Shown: piece after piece, positions 5,348 to 6,309 of the stretch | How positions within the stretch are numbered: position 1 is the stretch's first letter | Layout of the letters: each line of letters opens with the position of its first letter | Assembly: GCA_913042885.1 (NCBI GenBank) | Contig: CAJWLW010000288.1 | Coordinates: forward strand, 1 to 6,309 | Length of the DNA: 6,309 nt | Source of the DNA: an uncultured Lentisphaeria bacterium | GTDB lineage: Bacteria > Verrucomicrobiota > Lentisphaeria > JABSQK01 > CAJWLW01 | Direction of reading: 5' to 3' | Translations under genes and position numbers: made by a program | The notes under the pieces: generated by a model | What the model was told of the DNA's origin: nothing | The model's database searches: none | The model's input: the letters and a program-made list of their open reading frames with translations, nothing else

Positions 5348-5851
5348 TTATTCCTTCGTTTCGTCCTCGACAGCTTCAGCTTCGGCAGGTGCTTCAGTTT
5401 CAGCGGCGGGTTCCTCAGCAGCGGGTTCCTCAGCAGCGGGTTCCTCAGCAGCAGGTTCCTCGGCGGTGGGTTCCTCAGCAGCGGGTTCCTCAGCAGCAGG
5501 TTCCTCGGCAGCAGGTTCCTCGGCAGCAGGTTCCTCGGCGGCGGGCTCTTCAGCAGCGGGTGCCGGTGGCGGCGGCGGCGGTGGTGGTGGCGGGTCCGGC
5601 TTGACCGTCTTCATCGATACGCCCTTACGGACCCGTTCGATGATTGCCGCTACCGTCTGCGACGGCTGGGCGCCATTGGTGAGCCAGTAGTCAACCCGGT
5701 CCATATCGAGATTCTCGTCTTCGTGCCGTGGATCGTAGAGGCCAAGCACCTCGAGGAAGCGGCCGTCGCGTGGACTGCGTGAGTCGGCAGCAACGACGCG
5801 GAAGCAGGCCTTGTTGCGGGTGCCAGTGCGGCGTAGTCGTAAACGTACCAT
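5348..5851 (-). CDS. rpsP: 30S ribosomal protein S16 with long polyproline and EEPAA-repeat tail
   Basis: S16 binds 16S rRNA in the 30S body and is needed for assembly. Residues 1-80 are a normal S16: MVRLRLRRTGTRNKACFRVVAADSR-like start, RDGRFLEVLGLYDP (28-41), LDMDRVDYWLTNGAQPSQTV (48-67) and IIERVRKG. The 167-residue total is about twice the usual 80-90. After MKTVKPD come ten consecutive prolines (87-96), APAA, ten pentapeptides EEPAA (101-150, one reading EEPTA), and an acidic end (151-167). Residues 97-167 hold about 28 acidic residues and one lysine. The frame is open throughout, uses varied synonymous codons, and ends in TAA before a ribosome binding site for khpA, so the tail is probably real. 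ATG 5851 has GGAG 11 bases upstream. It is the first gene of its operon. Confidence 0.97.
   Translation of the reverse strand: MVRLRLRRTGTRNKACFRVVAADSRSPRDGRFLEVLGLYDPRHEDENLDMDRVDYWLTNGAQPSQTVAAIIERVRKGVSMKTVKPDPPPPPPPPPPAPAAEEPAAEEPAAEEPAAEEPAAEEPAAEEPTAEEPAAEEPAAEEPAAEEPAAETEAPAEAEAVEDETKE
5409..5558. repeat. Tandem array of ten 15-bp units within rpsP
   Basis: Ten contiguous units of the form GGTTCCTCAGCAGCG (plus-strand reading) start at 5409, 5424, 5439, 5454, 5469, 5484, 5499, 5514, 5529 and 5544. Units 1, 2 and 5 are identical, units 3 and 6 are identical, and units 7 and 8 are identical; differences are mostly synonymous. Each unit encodes one EEPAA pentapeptide on the minus strand. 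The unit length keeps frame, so copy-number change by slippage would not break the gene. Confidence 0.95.
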
Positions 5852-6106
5852 GATTGAAGTGTCTCCGAAACAGCTATGAGTAGTTCAATTGTTAGCCGAC
5901 CAGTGTGTGCATCCAAATCCACGACACGGGCAGAAATAGAAGTCGAGAAAAACCGATACAATAAGACCACGGGGGCGCTGGCGCAAGCCGCGCTGATGCA
6001 AAAAAGTCGACGCCACAAAGACCGCCGACAACATGACGCCGCCAACCCCGGGGCAGATGAACCAGTCTTCCCCGTCCCCTATTTGTATTTCTCCTGACGA
6101 AATTAC
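5852..6106 (-). promoter_or_regulatory. 255-bp upstream region of the rpsP operon with weak promoter candidates
   Basis: This gap should hold the promoter of rpsP-khpA-trmD-rplS-rnhB. On the minus strand I see two weak sigma-70-like pairs. One is TATTGT (5958-5963) with TTGCGC (5981-5986) at 17 bp. The other is AACAAT (5888-5893) with TTGGAT (5911-5916), also at 17 bp. Neither is convincing. GGAG (5863-5866) is the rpsP ribosome binding site. No convincing small gene or terminator for the upstream gene was found. Confidence 0.25.
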
Positions 6107-6309
6107 CTATAATCGGCGTTTCGCCTTTTCGTACAACGCCCAGGCCTGCGACAGCGTCTCGCGTTGGTGGGCATCAGTTTCCCATGGATCGCCGCCAAGC
6201 GTGGTGCGGACTTCGACGGACATGTACGGCCGTTCGTTGTCGCACATGCCGATGGCTTCGGCTTTCAATATGACGTCGGCAATCTTCTGGGGCCCGATGA
6301 TGCCGGGCG
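6107..6309 (-). CDS. C-terminal part of an unidentified protein, perhaps a TIM-barrel sugar isomerase/epimerase-like enzyme (runs off the right edge)
   Basis: The minus strand is open from the right edge to TAG at 6107-6109, giving the last 66 full codons, from PGIIGPQKIADVILKAE to YEKAKRRL. The segment RPYMSVEVRTTLGGDPWE followed by a helix with AWALYEKA looks like the last strand and helix of xylose isomerase-like TIM barrels (AP endonuclease family 2), where I-E-V-R/K-P precedes a short Gly/Asp/Pro loop and an amphipathic helix ending in A-W. That assignment rests on general pattern only. Codon use and composition match the neighbours. It may be transcribed in the same direction as rpsP, with 255 bp between them. 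Confidence 0.55.
   Translation of the reverse strand, partial: PGIIGPQKIADVILKAEAIGMCDNERPYMSVEVRTTLGGDPWETDAHQRETLSQAWALYEKAKRRL

Noticed and set aside
5021..5782. Long plus-strand open frames across khpA and rpsP with Ser/Ala/Gly or Phe/Leu/Ser/Gly repeats
   Set aside because: They are antisense readings of the 15-bp repeat, which is open in several frames because its length is a multiple of three and it contains no stop. No ribosome binding site or family match, and the opposite strand encodes clear conserved proteins.
5650..6045. Minus-strand open frame of 131 codons with a Cys/Leu-rich, signal-like start
   Set aside because: It starts at TTG without a ribosome binding site, overlaps rpsP in another frame, and its overlap part is clearly a frame-shifted reading of S16.
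5876..6097. Possible 73-codon plus-strand gene in the gap upstream of rpsP
   Set aside because: No convincing Shine-Dalgarno, composition rich in Arg, Lys, Ala and Ser without recognisable motifs, and antisense to the expected rpsP promoter region.
6108..6113. Exact TATAAT on the plus strand
   Set aside because: It overlaps the stop codon of the minus-strand gene, lacks a good -35 at a proper distance, and no plus-strand gene follows.

Overview
This window is a compact bacterial chromosome segment carrying almost only core information-processing genes. It looks like a Gram-negative-type, moderately GC-rich genome with tight operons and some non-ATG starts. The order rpsP-khpA-trmD-rplS-rnhB, with no rimM between khpA and trmD, recalls the Chlamydia rpsP-trmD-rplS-rnhB cluster as I remember it. 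Together with the Ala/Glu/Pro-rich tail on S16, this makes a member of the PVC group (for example Lentisphaerota, Kiritimatiellota or Verrucomicrobiota) my best guess. This is inference from gene order and protein style, not a phylogenetic result.

Layout. Positions 1-54 (minus) hold the first 18 codons of what looks like a sigma-70 family factor. A divergent region of 242 bp (55-296) follows, with two notable inverted repeats. On the plus strand come a multi-pass membrane protein of the lysylphosphatidylglycerol synthase TM/flippase-like family (297-1355), adenylate kinase adk (1448-2089) behind its own probable promoter, methionine aminopeptidase map (about 2034/2118-2876) and initiation factor IF-1 infA (2852-3067). 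A 182-bp convergent gap (3068-3249) shows no clear terminator. The minus strand then carries, in transcription order, rpsP (5851-5348), khpA (5335-5018), trmD (5021-4350), rplS (4284-3928) and rnhB (3924-3250). Upstream of rpsP is a 255-bp gap, then the C-terminal end of another minus-strand gene (6309-6107), possibly a TIM-barrel sugar isomerase-like protein.

The two operons converge and serve related ends. adk-map-infA supplies nucleotide balance, N-terminal Met removal and translation initiation. rpsP-khpA-trmD-rplS-rnhB supplies two ribosomal proteins, an RNA-binding KH protein, tRNA m1G37 methylation and removal of RNA from RNA:DNA hybrids. Within both operons genes overlap or abut, which suggests translational coupling.

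I see no mobile element, CRISPR array, RNA gene or new defence-type system. The most unusual item is ribosomal protein S16. Its normal core of about 80 residues is followed by ten consecutive prolines, ten exact or near-exact EEPAA pentapeptides (a 15-bp tandem repeat in the DNA) and a strongly acidic end, doubling the protein's length. Other points worth attention are the missing rimM, an extended KhpA N-terminus, an unresolved map start where one extra base appears to separate a GTG codon from the expected N-terminus, and a 31-bp imperfect palindrome between the sigma factor and flippase-like genes.
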